A DNA stretch of 22,059 nucleotides from Prevotella sp. UBA5387 (GCA_002407775.1 DHOP01000108.1:95887-117945), one strand, 5' to 3'; shown: positions 14,400 through 21,352, numbered from the stretch's first letter. Notes: a model not told the origin generated them from the sequence alone. Numbers and translations: made by a program.

Positions 14400-16391
14400 T
14401 CAGACTTCTGTAGGAATGGTTTCTTTATCGGTGTGCTTCACAATTCGTTTGCTATGATCATTGCGGCGAACGATAAGTGGCACCTTTTCTACAACGACAC
14501 TGCTAGTATCCAAGCCAAGGGCGCGCTCGTCACTGATGCCGATATGCTTGATGATACCATACAAGTTCATAATGATGTTGTCGCGACGATTGTTCGAAAA
14601 TGCAGGATAATAGATGCGATGGATAACGATAAAGCGGAAGTCGCCCGCAATGTTGCGACGCTTTAGGGAGTCGTAGCCACTGGTGAGATCGAAGCGCCCT
14701 TCGGCAACGAGATCTTCGATGATTTGCCTAAGGAAGATGGTGAGCATAGGTTGTACTCGGAAGCCGATGTGCACATCGATGCGATAGAATGTGTCGGGAA
14801 TGAGCGAGGTGAAGGTGTAATCAAGCGTATCCGGCTCATCAACATAGTCAAAATGGAAGAGCCAGTAGTGGTCTGCACGCTTGGGGTTCTTATGAATGAT
14901 GGAGTAGACGACCTTTCCCTCTACTAGAGTGGGGTTGTTGGTCTTGCTGATATACACCAGATTGGTAGCAAACTTAGGGATGCTAGGGTCGTCCTTGATA
15001 TCAGATATGGTATCAAAATACTTGTTTATGCGATAAAATTTCAAATGCTTACTTCTAATCTTCGTTGCATTGTACCAAACATACATTACAATGAAAATTC
15101 CACCTGCCAAAAGGATGGTGAACCATCCGCCATGAGCGAACTTAAAAAGATTGGCGGCAAGGAACGTACTCTCTACAGTAACAAATATAGCTGCGAAAAT
15201 GAAGACAAACACTTTGCTGATATTCTTTGATCGCAGATAGAACGCCAAGAGTATCGTGGTCATCAGCATCGTAATAGTGATCGAAAGACCGTAAGCGGCT
15301 TCCATGCGAGCAGATGACTGGAAAAGCAAGATCGTGATGACGCAGAAGATGTAGAGGAATATGTTTACCGACGGCACAAAGAGCTGACCTTTGACCTGGG
15401 TTGGATACTTAATGCGCTGACGAGGCCAAAAGTTGAGGTTCATGGCCTCACTGAAAATGGTAAACGACCCGCTGATAAGTGCCTGACTGGCAATGACGGC
15501 TGCGATAGTAGCCATAATGATACCAGGAAGGAGAAAGGCTTGGGGCATGATGGCAAAGAATGGGTTGCCCTGCATGTAGGCACTACTATCGTGGGCGATG
15601 AGCCATGCTCCCTGTCCGAGATAGTTGAGAATCAGCATAGCCTTTACATATACCCAGGCTACTGTTATATTGCGTCTTCCACAATGTCCTAAGTCGGAAT
15701 AGAGCGCCTCGGCGCCAGTGGTACATAGGAACACCGCACCAAGGATAAGGAACCACGAGGGATTTTCAGCAAGTAGATGGATGGCATGGTAGGGATTGAA
15801 AGCTTGAAGTATGGCCCAATTATTTGGTAATTGCATAGCCCCTATAACGCCAAGCATAAGAAACCACAAGAACATGAGTGCACCGAAAGAACGGCCAATA
15901 ACGTTGGTCCCAAATTGTTGGACAAAGAAGAGCACAGAGATGATGATCAAAGTTATAGGAACAACTGGTGTCTCTGGATTGATGACACTTAGTCCTTCTA
16001 TAGCCGAGGTCACTGTAATAGACGGGGTGATAATGCCATCGGCCACCAATGTGCTTGCCCCGACAATAGCGGCAAGGTAGAGCCACTTGCGCTTATGGCG
16101 GCGTACAAGGGCATAAAGAGCGAGAATTCCGCCTTCGCCTTTGTTGTCTGCATGTAAGGCAATGATGACATATTTGAAGGTGGTTTGTAATGTGAGTGTC
16201 CAGATGATGCATGATACAGCACCGATGATAAATTCGGCATTGCCTTGCGGGGCGTATTTCACAATGGTCTGCATCACGTAGAGTGGCGAAGTGCCAATGT
16301 CACCAAATACTATTCCCAGCGTGATAAATATTCCCAACAGACTGAGTTTTTGGGTGAACGGTGTCTGAATGCTATCTGTCTTTATATCCAT
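14400..16391 (-). CDS. kup: KUP-type potassium uptake transporter
   Basis: The protein has the KUP signatures GIVFGDIGTSPLYV near the start and NKGEGGILALYALV in the second loop. About twelve hydrophobic helices follow, then a soluble C-terminal domain of about 200 residues ending in a charged tail. KUP proteins bring K+ into the cell, with H+ symport in E. coli. The frame is open to an ATG at 16421 (673 residues), but that codon lies inside the -7 box at 16426-16419. I therefore start at the ATG at 16391 (663 residues, MDIKTDSIQTP), which is preceded by an A-rich stretch. Gene order suggests a single-gene unit. A 9-bp inverted repeat lies further upstream. Confidence 0.93.
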   Translation of the reverse strand: MDIKTDSIQTPFTQKLSLLGIFITLGIVFGDIGTSPLYVMQTIVKYAPQGNAEFIIGAVSCIIWTLTLQTTFKYVIIALHADNKGEGGILALYALVRRHKRKWLYLAAIVGASTLVADGIITPSITVTSAIEGLSVINPETPVVPITLIIISVLFFVQQFGTNVIGRSFGALMFLWFLMLGVIGAMQLPNNWAILQAFNPYHAIHLLAENPSWFLILGAVFLCTTGAEALYSDLGHCGRRNITVAWVYVKAMLILNYLGQGAWLIAHDSSAYMQGNPFFAIMPQAFLLPGIIMATIAAVIASQALISGSFTIFSEAMNLNFWPRQRIKYPTQVKGQLFVPSVNIFLYIFCVITILLFQSSARMEAAYGLSITITMLMTTILLAFYLRSKNISKVFVFIFAAIFVTVESTFLAANLFKFAHGGWFTILLAGGIFIVMYVWYNATKIRSKHLKFYRINKYFDTISDIKDDPSIPKFATNLVYISKTNNPTLVEGKVVYSIIHKNPKRADHYWLFHFDYVDEPDTLDYTFTSLIPDTFYRIDVHIGFRVQPMLTIFLRQIIEDLVAEGRFDLTSGYDSLKRRNIAGDFRFIVIHRIYYPAFSNNRRDNIIMNLYGIIKHIGISDERALGLDTSSVVVEKVPLIVRRNDHSKRIVKHTDKETIPTEV

Positions 16392-16418
16392 ATTTATTTC
16401 TTCTATCAGAAAATCGCG

Positions 16419-16426
16419 CAAAAGTA
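16419..16426 (-). promoter_or_regulatory. -7 box for kup
   Basis: TACTTTTG on the reverse strand fits TAnnTTTG, 27 bases before the ATG at 16391. A TTTG at 16447-16444 lies 17 bases upstream, slightly short of the usual spacing. It argues against the in-frame ATG at 16421. Confidence 0.55.
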
Positions 16427-16458
16427 GAGAGATAAATATTATCCAAAGAATTATCCTC

Positions 16459-16502
16459 GATGATTTTTCGTTTCATTCATAATAATTAACGATAAAATCA
16501 TC
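16459..16502. repeat. 9-bp inverted repeat upstream of kup
   Basis: GATGATTTT (16459-16467) and AAAATCATC (16494-16502) are perfect inverted arms with 26 bases between. They sit just upstream of the kup promoter, a position suited to a regulator site. No T tract makes it a clear terminator. Confidence 0.35.
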
Positions 16503-16535
16503 AGTTATAAGTGTAATTACTTATTCTCAAGGCAT

Positions 16536-16565
16536 TACCCCTTTATCAATATTTATAAAGGGGTA
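16536..16565 (-). terminator. Stem-loop after the Cys-rich membrane protein gene
   Basis: A perfect 11-bp stem, TACCCCTTTAT / ATAAAGGGGTA with an 8-base loop, lies about 30 bases after the stop at 16597. There is no downstream T run, so the call rests on stem strength and position. Confidence 0.5.
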
Positions 16566-16596
16566 GAGTGAATCTTTATAGTTTTCATCTATATAC

Positions 16597-16782
16597 CTAT
16601 GACTTCTGATTACAACCCTTCGGGGATTTTCGGTCTTTGGTATTTTGCTTTGTACATGACTCTTTGAGTGCACATCCGTCGCACGCAGACTTGTGGTCTG
16701 TCATGGTTCGGTAAAGTCGATAACCTACATAGCTTACGCAAACAGCTACCACTATTAATACGATAATATATTGCAATGTCAT
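16597..16782 (-). CDS. FeoB-associated Cys-rich membrane protein-like
   Basis: This 61-residue protein has one N-terminal transmembrane helix (about 5-24) followed by YRLYRT and a short cytoplasmic tail with CDGCALKESC and a final Cys. That matches the small FeoB-associated Cys-rich family, usually found beside feoB and thought to help ferrous iron uptake; the CxxC cluster could bind metal. No feo gene is adjacent here. The start is supported by AAGGAGG at 16796-16790, seven bases before ATG. Such a strong Shine-Dalgarno is unusual for this group and unlike the neighbouring genes. The ATG lies only 21 bases after the T run of the tRNA-Arg terminator, leaving no room for its own promoter in that gap. 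Confidence 0.7.
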   Translation of the reverse strand: MTLQYIIVLIVVAVCVSYVGYRLYRTMTDHKSACDGCALKESCTKQNTKDRKSPKGCNQKS

Positions 16783-16803
16783 GTGTTACCCTCCTTTACT
16801 AAC

Positions 16804-16834
16804 AAAAAAAGTGAACTTCCGTCAGGAAATTCAC
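16804..16834 (-). terminator. Rho-independent terminator of tRNA-Arg
   Basis: On the reverse strand GTGAATTTCC-TGAC-GGAAGTTCAC forms a ten-pair stem with one T-G pair, followed by seven Ts. It begins 12 bases after the tRNA 3' end. Confidence 0.88.
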
Positions 16835-16846
16835 TCCATTATTCTG

Positions 16847-16921
16847 TGATTCCGAAGGGATTCGAACCCTTGACCCACAGCTTAGAAGGCTGTTGCTCTA
16901 ATCCAACTGAGCTACGGAACC
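16847..16921 (-). tRNA. tRNA-Arg(TCT)
   Basis: The 75-base cloverleaf folds completely. The acceptor is GGTTCCG / CGGAATC with one G-T pair, the D stem is GCTC / GAGC, and the anticodon stem is ACAGC / GCTGT with loop CTTCTAA giving anticodon TCT, which reads AGA. The T arm is AAGGG-TTCGAAT-CCCTT and the discriminator base is A. CCA is not encoded and must be added after transcription. A consensus promoter lies about 50 bases upstream and a strong terminator follows, so it is an independent unit apart from possible read-through into the Cys-rich protein gene. Confidence 0.97.
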
Positions 16922-16970
16922 CCAAAGATGCTTTCGCGTGGAATGACACCTGCCTGTGTCAATTCGGGTG

Positions 16971-17002
16971 CAAAGTTACTGAAAAAACAAACTTTAGCCA
17001 AA
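16971..17002 (-). promoter_or_regulatory. Promoter of tRNA-Arg
   Basis: TTTG (17002-16999) is followed after 20 bases by TAACTTTG (16978-16971) on the reverse strand. The leader to the tRNA contains a small hairpin, GACAC-AGGCAG-GTGTC. Confidence 0.75.
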
Positions 17003-17087
17003 CAAATGGTCCAAAATGTGTTATTAAATCTTTAGTGATAGTCTTTTATTATTTGGTCTTAATGAGAATGAAGGTATAAGATTACTT

Positions 17088-17132
17088 ATAAAAACAAATC
17101 TGCCGCGTCAAATATGAAACTTGGCGCGGCAG
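17088..17132 (-). terminator. Rho-independent terminator of aldA
   Basis: CTGCCGCG and CGCGGCAG form the base of a 12-pair stem (one G-T) with a 9-base loop (17100-17132). On the reverse strand it is followed by ATTTGTTTTTAT. It lies 22 bases after the aldA stop. Confidence 0.85.
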
Positions 17133-17154
17133 TAAGTTTATAATCGTATCTGGA

Positions 17155-18594
17155 TTATTCGTAATGTGTATCAAGATAGGTGACATGGGTAACGAGGTAT
17201 TCCTCAATGCCATGTTTGCCATCAGCACCGCCGATACCGCTCTTCTTCACACCAGCATGAAATCCTTGCATTGCCTCGAAATTCTCGCGGTTGATGTAGG
17301 TTTCGCCAAACTGAAGTTCGCGACTCACGCGAACGGCGGTGTCTAAGTCCTTGGTATAGACAGCAGAAGCCAGGCCGTATTCAACATCGTTTGCCCATTC
17401 GATGACTTGGTCTGTTGTGTCGAAAGGCACAATCGGAAGCACGGGACCAAAGGTCTCCTCATGGATGATATCCATATCCTGTGTGCAATTGTCAAGCAAG
17501 GTAGCGGGGTAGAAATAGCCCTTGTTGCCTACACGATGACCGCCGCAGAGGATTTTGGCACCCTGAGCCACGGCCTTTTCGACTTTGGCGATTACACTTT
17601 CAAGGGCGCGTGCCTCAACCAGCGGTCCCATATCTACGTTATCATCCAAGCATGGATCACCCACCTTAACGGCTTTCATCTTGGCTAACAGAATATTGGT
17701 GAACTCGTCTTTTACTGAGCTTTGCACATAAACACGTTCTGCGTTATTGCAGATTTGCCCATTGTTGCCAATACGGCTATCCAAAATCCATTGGGCAGCT
17801 TGTTCTAAGTCTGCATCAGCGAACACAATGGCCGGGGCTTTGCCGCCAAGTTCGAGTGACACTTTAGTGATGTTCTCGCTGGCAGCAGCCATGATGCTTT
17901 GACCGGCACTCACGCTACCTGTCACGCTCACGACATCGATCTTAGGGCTTGCGGCCATGGCGTGACCAACAACAGAACCCTTACCGGTAACAATGTTGAT
18001 GACTCCAGCGGGAAGTCCGGCCTCCTCAACAACTTCAGCGAAGGTGCAGCAGTTCTCAGGAGTGAGCTGTGATGGCTTCATGACTATTGTACATCCGGCG
18101 ATAAGAGATGCGCCGGCCTTGCGGGCGATAAGGAAGAAGGGGAAGTTCCAGGGCAAAATACCTGCCACGACACCTATTGGACGACGTGTCAAAATGATGG
18201 TTTCTCCACGACGATCGCTAGGAATCACTTCTCCTTCGATGCTACGTGCAAACGTAGCCATATAGTCGAAATAGTCAGCGGTAACGCTCACTTCAACAGA
18301 AGCCCATTGACGTGTCTTGCCTTGTTCACGCATGATAATCTCAACAAACTCATCGTTGCGACGGCGAATGCCTGAGGCAATCTTCTGTAGATATTGAGCG
18401 CGCTCGATGGCAGGTTTTTTAGCCCACTCCTTCTGTGCGGCACGAGCGGCATCCAATGCCTCGTTTACATCCTCGATAGTGCCTTCGGGTTGCCGTGAGG
18501 TGACTACCTCAGTAGAGGGATTCAATACATCGATCCACTTTCCGGACCGTGATTCAACGAACTTGCCGTTGATATACATCTTCAATTCTTTCAT
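17155..18594 (-). CDS. aldA: Aldehyde dehydrogenase, AldA (lactaldehyde dehydrogenase) type
   Basis: This 479-residue NAD-dependent dehydrogenase has the length and segment-by-segment similarity of E. coli AldA: MYINGKFVESRSGKWIDV at the start, GILPWNFPFFLIARK near 145-159, SVTGSVSAG near 223-231, the Glu of SLELGGKAP (248), the catalytic Cys of GQICNNAERV (282), and MQGFHAGVKKSGIGGADGKHG near the end. AldA oxidises L-lactaldehyde, formed from fucose or rhamnose, to lactate, and also glycolaldehyde. No fucose or rhamnose catabolic genes are adjacent, so the physiological substrate is inferred from similarity only. It is a single-gene unit with its own consensus promoter and terminator. Confidence 0.9.
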   Translation of the reverse strand: MKELKMYINGKFVESRSGKWIDVLNPSTEVVTSRQPEGTIEDVNEALDAARAAQKEWAKKPAIERAQYLQKIASGIRRRNDEFVEIIMREQGKTRQWASVEVSVTADYFDYMATFARSIEGEVIPSDRRGETIILTRRPIGVVAGILPWNFPFFLIARKAGASLIAGCTIVMKPSQLTPENCCTFAEVVEEAGLPAGVINIVTGKGSVVGHAMAASPKIDVVSVTGSVSAGQSIMAAASENITKVSLELGGKAPAIVFADADLEQAAQWILDSRIGNNGQICNNAERVYVQSSVKDEFTNILLAKMKAVKVGDPCLDDNVDMGPLVEARALESVIAKVEKAVAQGAKILCGGHRVGNKGYFYPATLLDNCTQDMDIIHEETFGPVLPIVPFDTTDQVIEWANDVEYGLASAVYTKDLDTAVRVSRELQFGETYINRENFEAMQGFHAGVKKSGIGGADGKHGIEEYLVTHVTYLDTHYE

Positions 18595-18640
18595 TGTTTA
18601 GGTGCTTAAATTGATTTATTGTAGATTGTTTTAAACCGTT

Positions 18641-18671
18641 CAAAATTACGAATTTAACCTTTGACTTGCAA
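18641..18671 (-). promoter_or_regulatory. Promoter of aldA
   Basis: TTG (18671-18669) and TAATTTTG (18648-18641) are 20 bases apart on the reverse strand, giving a leader of about 40 bases before the ATG at 18594. Confidence 0.75.
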
Positions 18672-18737
18672 GTAAAGAAGAAATTATTTAAAGTAAAATA
18701 TCTTTTTTTCAGTTATTGTGCCAGTAGCCATTAAATC

Positions 18738-19520
18738 TTATTCTTTTGCAAAGTCATTCAAGTCTTTGTCAATATCTGCACCATATAGGGCATAGTCTCC
18801 ACGTGCGGGATCACCTGGGAATACTTCTGACAATTTTCGAGTGAGTGATATTGTTGTTGCCCATGATGCTGTCTTCGTCTTGATAAGATTAAAAGAGCGG
18901 GCGGTCTGCATCACATGTGTGTCCATGGGAATGATAAGAGATGATTTGTCGATGATGTCGGTCCATAGCCCGAGGTCCACAGGCGAATTGTTGCGCACCA
19001 TCCAACGAAGAAACATATTTGGACGCTTGCAAAGTGAACTAATGGGGTGGGGTACAATACCCTTAAGTCCTTGATTCCAGAAATAATCGCTTAAAGCTGT
19101 AAGCACAGTGATGGCGTCCTTGTGTTTGGGATTGTGTTTATGCATGGCATCCTCCGCAAACTGTCCCAATGAACCGTAATCAATCAGTATTTGACGCAAG
19201 GCTTGCAAGAAGACATACATGGTGTGGTTGGTATATAGGCGATAGAAGCATTGTTGAGTATCAGGAATAATATCGGAAAACTTGCCTAGGTTCACCCATT
19301 CGTATGGCTCTCCCTCGGAGGCGTTGAGTAGTAATTGGATTTTGGGAAGGAATTGCTTACGCGAACCGTAGCTGAGTGCACTGGCAATGAACGCCATTAC
19401 TTCCTGGTTCTCTCGCCCCACAACCTGATGCATAAACCAGGAGGGGTCGCCCTCAATAAATGAGGGAGTCTCGTAACGGTCAGCATAACTAATCAATAGT
19501 TCACGCAAGGATGTGTTCAT
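18738..19520 (-). CDS. TIGR02757 / DUF2400 family protein
   Basis: This 260-residue soluble protein shows the family signatures: ENQEVMAFIASALSYGSRKQ near the start, KRPNMFLRWMVRNNSPVDLGLW in the second half, the IPMDTHVMQTAR block, and DPARGDYALYG near the end. The fold is helical and related to HhH-GPD DNA glycosylases, but the biochemical role is unknown and I do not assign one. Only about 24 bases separate the start from the hairpin that ends the MarR gene, and no -7 match is visible there. It may be expressed by read-through from the thioredoxin-MarR unit. The last residues are shorter than I would expect of the family, ending soon after ALYG. Confidence 0.85.
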   Translation of the reverse strand: MNTSLRELLISYADRYETPSFIEGDPSWFMHQVVGRENQEVMAFIASALSYGSRKQFLPKIQLLLNASEGEPYEWVNLGKFSDIIPDTQQCFYRLYTNHTMYVFLQALRQILIDYGSLGQFAEDAMHKHNPKHKDAITVLTALSDYFWNQGLKGIVPHPISSLCKRPNMFLRWMVRNNSPVDLGLWTDIIDKSSLIIPMDTHVMQTARSFNLIKTKTASWATTISLTRKLSEVFPGDPARGDYALYGADIDKDLNDFAKE

Positions 19521-19544
19521 TCTTGTTGCTCAGATAAATACGAA

Positions 19545-19584
19545 GATGACCATTGAATGGAATTATCACCATTCAATGGTCGTC
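19545..19584 (-). terminator. Strong stem-loop after the MarR gene
   Basis: Arms 19545-19560 and 19569-19584 pair over 16 positions (13 perfect, then one G-T) with an 8-base loop. On the reverse strand TTCGTATTTATC follows, a poor T tract, so partial read-through is plausible. Confidence 0.65.
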
Positions 19585-19614
19585 TAATTTATTGAGTAAG
19601 CATTAAATAATGCT

Positions 19615-19953
19615 TTATACCTTGGGCATCTCGATATTGGAACAATGGATCCTTTCAATCATTTCGGTTCCTTTCTTTGTGATATGGAACTTTTGGCAAC
19701 GACTATCTTCCTTACAAGCCAGTCTTCGAATGAGAGATTGTTTCTCTAAGGAAACGATGACTTTAGATGCGTTGGAACGTGTTAGCCCAAGTTGATCTGC
19801 TAATTCGCCGGAGAGTCGTTGTCCGCCGTCCGAAAGAATACATAGCAACATAGCCTCGTTCAAATTAAGCCCGATGGAATCTTCCAACTCCTTTTCGAAC
19901 TTGATGATGCTCCTATATGTGTCCCTGAGATGACAAAGGCAAGTATTATCCAT
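19615..19953 (-). CDS. MarR-type winged-helix transcriptional regulator
   Basis: The 112-residue protein has an N-terminal dimer helix, then LNEAMLLCILSDGG, the helix-turn-helix LSGELADQLGLTRSNASKVIVSLEKQSLI (48-75) and a wing ending in FHITKKGTEMIERI, as in MarR-type regulators. It is shorter than most (140 or more) and lacks most of the C-terminal dimer helix. It is rich in Cys for its size (5, 7, 38, 80, 86, 104): a CLC pair at the N terminus and CKEDSRC in the wing. The start is 7 bases after the thioredoxin stop, so the two are one operon. A redox-sensing role is an inference from the Cys residues and the neighbour. Confidence 0.8.
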   Translation of the reverse strand: MDNTCLCHLRDTYRSIIKFEKELEDSIGLNLNEAMLLCILSDGGQRLSGELADQLGLTRSNASKVIVSLEKQSLIRRLACKEDSRCQKFHITKKGTEMIERIHCSNIEMPKV

Positions 19954-19960
19954 TCCTACC

Positions 19961-20455
19961 TTATTTTAATAAAACGTCCTTGATAGCCTGTTCAAACTGC
20001 CCTTTACCCATGGCACCAACTGCCTTTTGTGGCTTGCCATCCTTAGGTATGAAGAGGAAGGTAGGGATAGACTGAACTCCGAATAGTCCGGCAAGCTCTT
20101 GCTCCTGGTCAACATCTACCTTGTAAACGTCAACTTTGCCGGCATATTCTGTTGCTAGTTCCTCAACGATTGGTGATGTCATCTTGCAAGGACCGCACCA
20201 AGTGGCATAGAAGTCAATGAGTGCAGGCTTGTCACCTTCAAATTTCCACTCATGAGGATTAGCCTCATAATCCATAACTCTCTTTTTAAACTCCTCTTTA
20301 GTCAATTCTAATGGTTTCACTTCCTTAATCTCCTTTTTATTAGTTGATTCTACCTGATTGCTTTTTTCTTCATTTTTCTTTTGTTGTCCTGTGCAAGCTG
20401 TCATTGCAATCATCATTGTTGCAGCAAGGAACAACACGTTTTTGCGTATATTCAT
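19961..20455 (-). CDS. Thioredoxin-domain lipoprotein
   Basis: The frame is open further upstream to an ATG at 20530, but a consensus promoter occupies 20523-20492. The start must therefore be the ATG at 20455, giving 164 residues. The N terminus is a lipoprotein signal (NVLFLAATMMIAMTAC, lipid Cys21), then a charged Lys/Glu linker to about 50. The thioredoxin fold has the WCGPC active site at 86-90, YKVDVDQE near 111, and the cis-Pro in SIPTFLF (131). The thioredoxin domain would sit on the outer side of the inner membrane or on the periplasmic side of the outer membrane and exchange disulfides there. It is the first gene of a two-gene unit with the MarR-type regulator. Confidence 0.92.
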   Translation of the reverse strand: MNIRKNVLFLAATMMIAMTACTGQQKKNEEKSNQVESTNKKEIKEVKPLELTKEEFKKRVMDYEANPHEWKFEGDKPALIDFYATWCGPCKMTSPIVEELATEYAGKVDVYKVDVDQEQELAGLFGVQSIPTFLFIPKDGKPQKAVGAMGKGQFEQAIKDVLLK

Positions 20456-20491
20456 AAGACCTATCGACTTTATTTCCGTTGGAAAACAATG

Positions 20492-20523
20492 CAAAAATAG
20501 AACTTTGATTTTAAATAAACAAA
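20492..20523 (-). promoter_or_regulatory. Promoter of the thioredoxin-MarR operon
   Basis: TTTG (20523-20520) and TATTTTTG (20499-20492) are exactly 20 bases apart on the reverse strand. The position rules out the upstream in-frame ATG at 20530. Confidence 0.8.
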
Positions 20524-20591
20524 TATCCAATGGAAAATATTCAAAGTTCTAACGTTTATTAACTCAATCTGCTATTTTTGAAGGTTTCTTG

Positions 20592-20696
20592 ATGGAAAAT
20601 AAGATGAATGAATCGCCCAAATGCTACGGTTCCATAGATTATAAAAATCGAGATGTTCTATCGAGTGGTTGTAAGAGGTGTCATTTTAGGTTGTGA
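20592..20696 (+). CDS. Possible 34-residue Cys-containing small protein
   Basis: ATG at 20592 opens a frame of 34 codons ending in TGA at 20694-20696. The peptide starts MENKMNESPKCYGSIDY and ends SSGCKRCHFRL, with one Cys near the N terminus and a CKRC pair, a pattern seen in small metal-binding proteins. A -7 match TATTTTTG (20573-20580) lies 11 bases upstream, the same spacing as for rsmG and the LysE-type gene, but no -33 box is seen. The stop codon touches the first unit of the 22-bp tandem repeat. I do not recognise the family and it may be a chance frame. Confidence 0.25.
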   Translation: MENKMNESPKCYGSIDYKNRDVLSSGCKRCHFRL

Positions 20697-20784
20697 TTCA
20701 AATTGATTTACCGAGTAATTCAATTTGATTCATCGAGTGAATCAATTTGTTTTACTCCGTGTTTCAATTTGATTCACAATCGAG
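20696..20784 (+). repeat. 22-bp direct tandem repeat, four units
   Basis: Units run 20696-20717, 20718-20739, 20740-20761 and 20762-20784 (the last is 23 bases). The consensus is close to ATTCAATTTGATTCA followed by a CGAGT-like word. All share TTCAAWTTG or ATCAATTTG at the same phase. TTGATTCA and TGAATCAA at 20725-20745 also form an inverted repeat around TCGAG. Further TCGAG words occur just upstream (about 20648 and 20661). Units are contiguous with no spacers, so this is not CRISPR. Confidence 0.7.
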
Positions 20785-20900
20785 TTGAGCGTTCATAATT
20801 ATTCCTTTCCCCATTGAGAAAGGCCAGGGAGAGTTTTCTCTTTTTTTCCCATCTCAACTAGTGAGGCTCAGGGTGATGCTGTTTTTCTATATTTTTAGAT

Positions 20901-20915
20901 GATGGCAAGGCCATC
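20901..20915 (+). repeat. Mini-hairpin GATGGC-AAG-GCCATC
   Basis: A 6-bp stem with a 3-base loop, the same geometry as the hairpins at 909, 975 and 1123. It lies 61 bases before the hairpin-GCGGAGG copy at 20976. The rest of 20785-21096 shows no gene. Confidence 0.4.
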
Positions 20916-20975
20916 CTTATGAAACATTTAGCGATAAGCCTAACACCACTCGAATATTCTTTGATATTCTTTGAT

Positions 20976-20995
20976 GCATCGAAGATGCGCGGAGG
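20976..20995 (+). repeat. Mini-hairpin plus GCGGAGG, copy 3
   Basis: GCATC-GAA-GATGC followed directly by GCGGAGG. The loop GAA equals that of copy 1 and the tail equals copies 1 and 2. The word CGATGC recurs at 21008-21013. Confidence 0.6.
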
Positions 20996-21096
20996 AGTTG
21001 TAGTTGTCGATGCTCTATATTAGGTTGTTGATCTGCGTAAGCTATACTTGACTAACGAAATACACAGGAATGTAATTTAATCTTTTTCATTTTCTG

Positions 21097-21127
21097 TTTG
21101 CGCTTTCGTATTAATTGCCTAAATTTG
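21097..21127 (+). promoter_or_regulatory. Promoter of rfbC
   Basis: TTTG (21097-21100) and TAAATTTG (21120-21127) are exactly 19 bases apart, a full match to the Bacteroidetes consensus. Transcription would start near 21134, inside the palindrome ATCTATTAATAGAT (21129-21142). This leaves about 220 untranslated bases before rfbC. Confidence 0.7.
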
Positions 21128-21128
21128 C

Positions 21129-21352
21129 ATCTATTAATAGATAGAGAAAAGCCTTAATTTTGGTGCTTTTTATGTTGATTATTTATAGCATTTCCTTATA
21201 ACTCGTTGGTAACAAGATAGTTCTGTTATTATCGAGGATTTATTTTCTTGCTTTAAGCAAATTGGTTGGTGAGTTGGGTTGTGACGTTTCAACGAGTAAT
21301 TCTTCTTATTTATTGACTATAACCCCAAAATTTCACCTAATACATACTGATA
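21129..21352 (+). promoter_or_regulatory. Long, possibly structured 5' leader of rfbC
   Basis: The stretch has no convincing gene. It begins with a perfect 14-base palindrome (21129-21142) at the expected transcription start. Arms ACTCGTTG (21201-21208) and CAACGAGT (21290-21297) could close a domain of about 97 bases. Inside that domain is the hairpin TTGCTT-T-AAGCAA (21248-21260). I do not recognise a known riboswitch. Other leaders in this window are 5-60 bases, so this one is unusual. Confidence 0.4.

Noticed and set aside
14340..14666. 108-codon plus-strand frame overlapping the kup 3' end
   Set aside because: It is antisense to conserved kup codons and shows no recognisable motif.
16419..16502. 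Potassium or c-di-AMP riboswitch before kup
   Set aside because: The -7 box is 27 bases from the start codon, leaving no leader long enough for a riboswitch; the inverted repeat is upstream of the promoter.
16847..16921. tRNA-Arg as an integration site of a mobile island
   Set aside because: No duplicated tRNA 3' end, integrase or foreign genes are seen on either side within the window.
20456..20530. Upstream in-frame ATG for the thioredoxin gene
   Set aside because: It lies upstream of the consensus promoter at 20523-20492 and would hide the lipoprotein signal in the middle of the protein.
20696..20784. Tandem repeat as a CRISPR array
   Set aside because: Units are directly adjacent with no unique spacers and there are no cas genes.
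20831..20850. GAGAG-TTTT-CTCTT followed by Ts as a terminator
   Set aside because: The stem is only 4-5 weak pairs and no gene ends nearby, so I do not call it.
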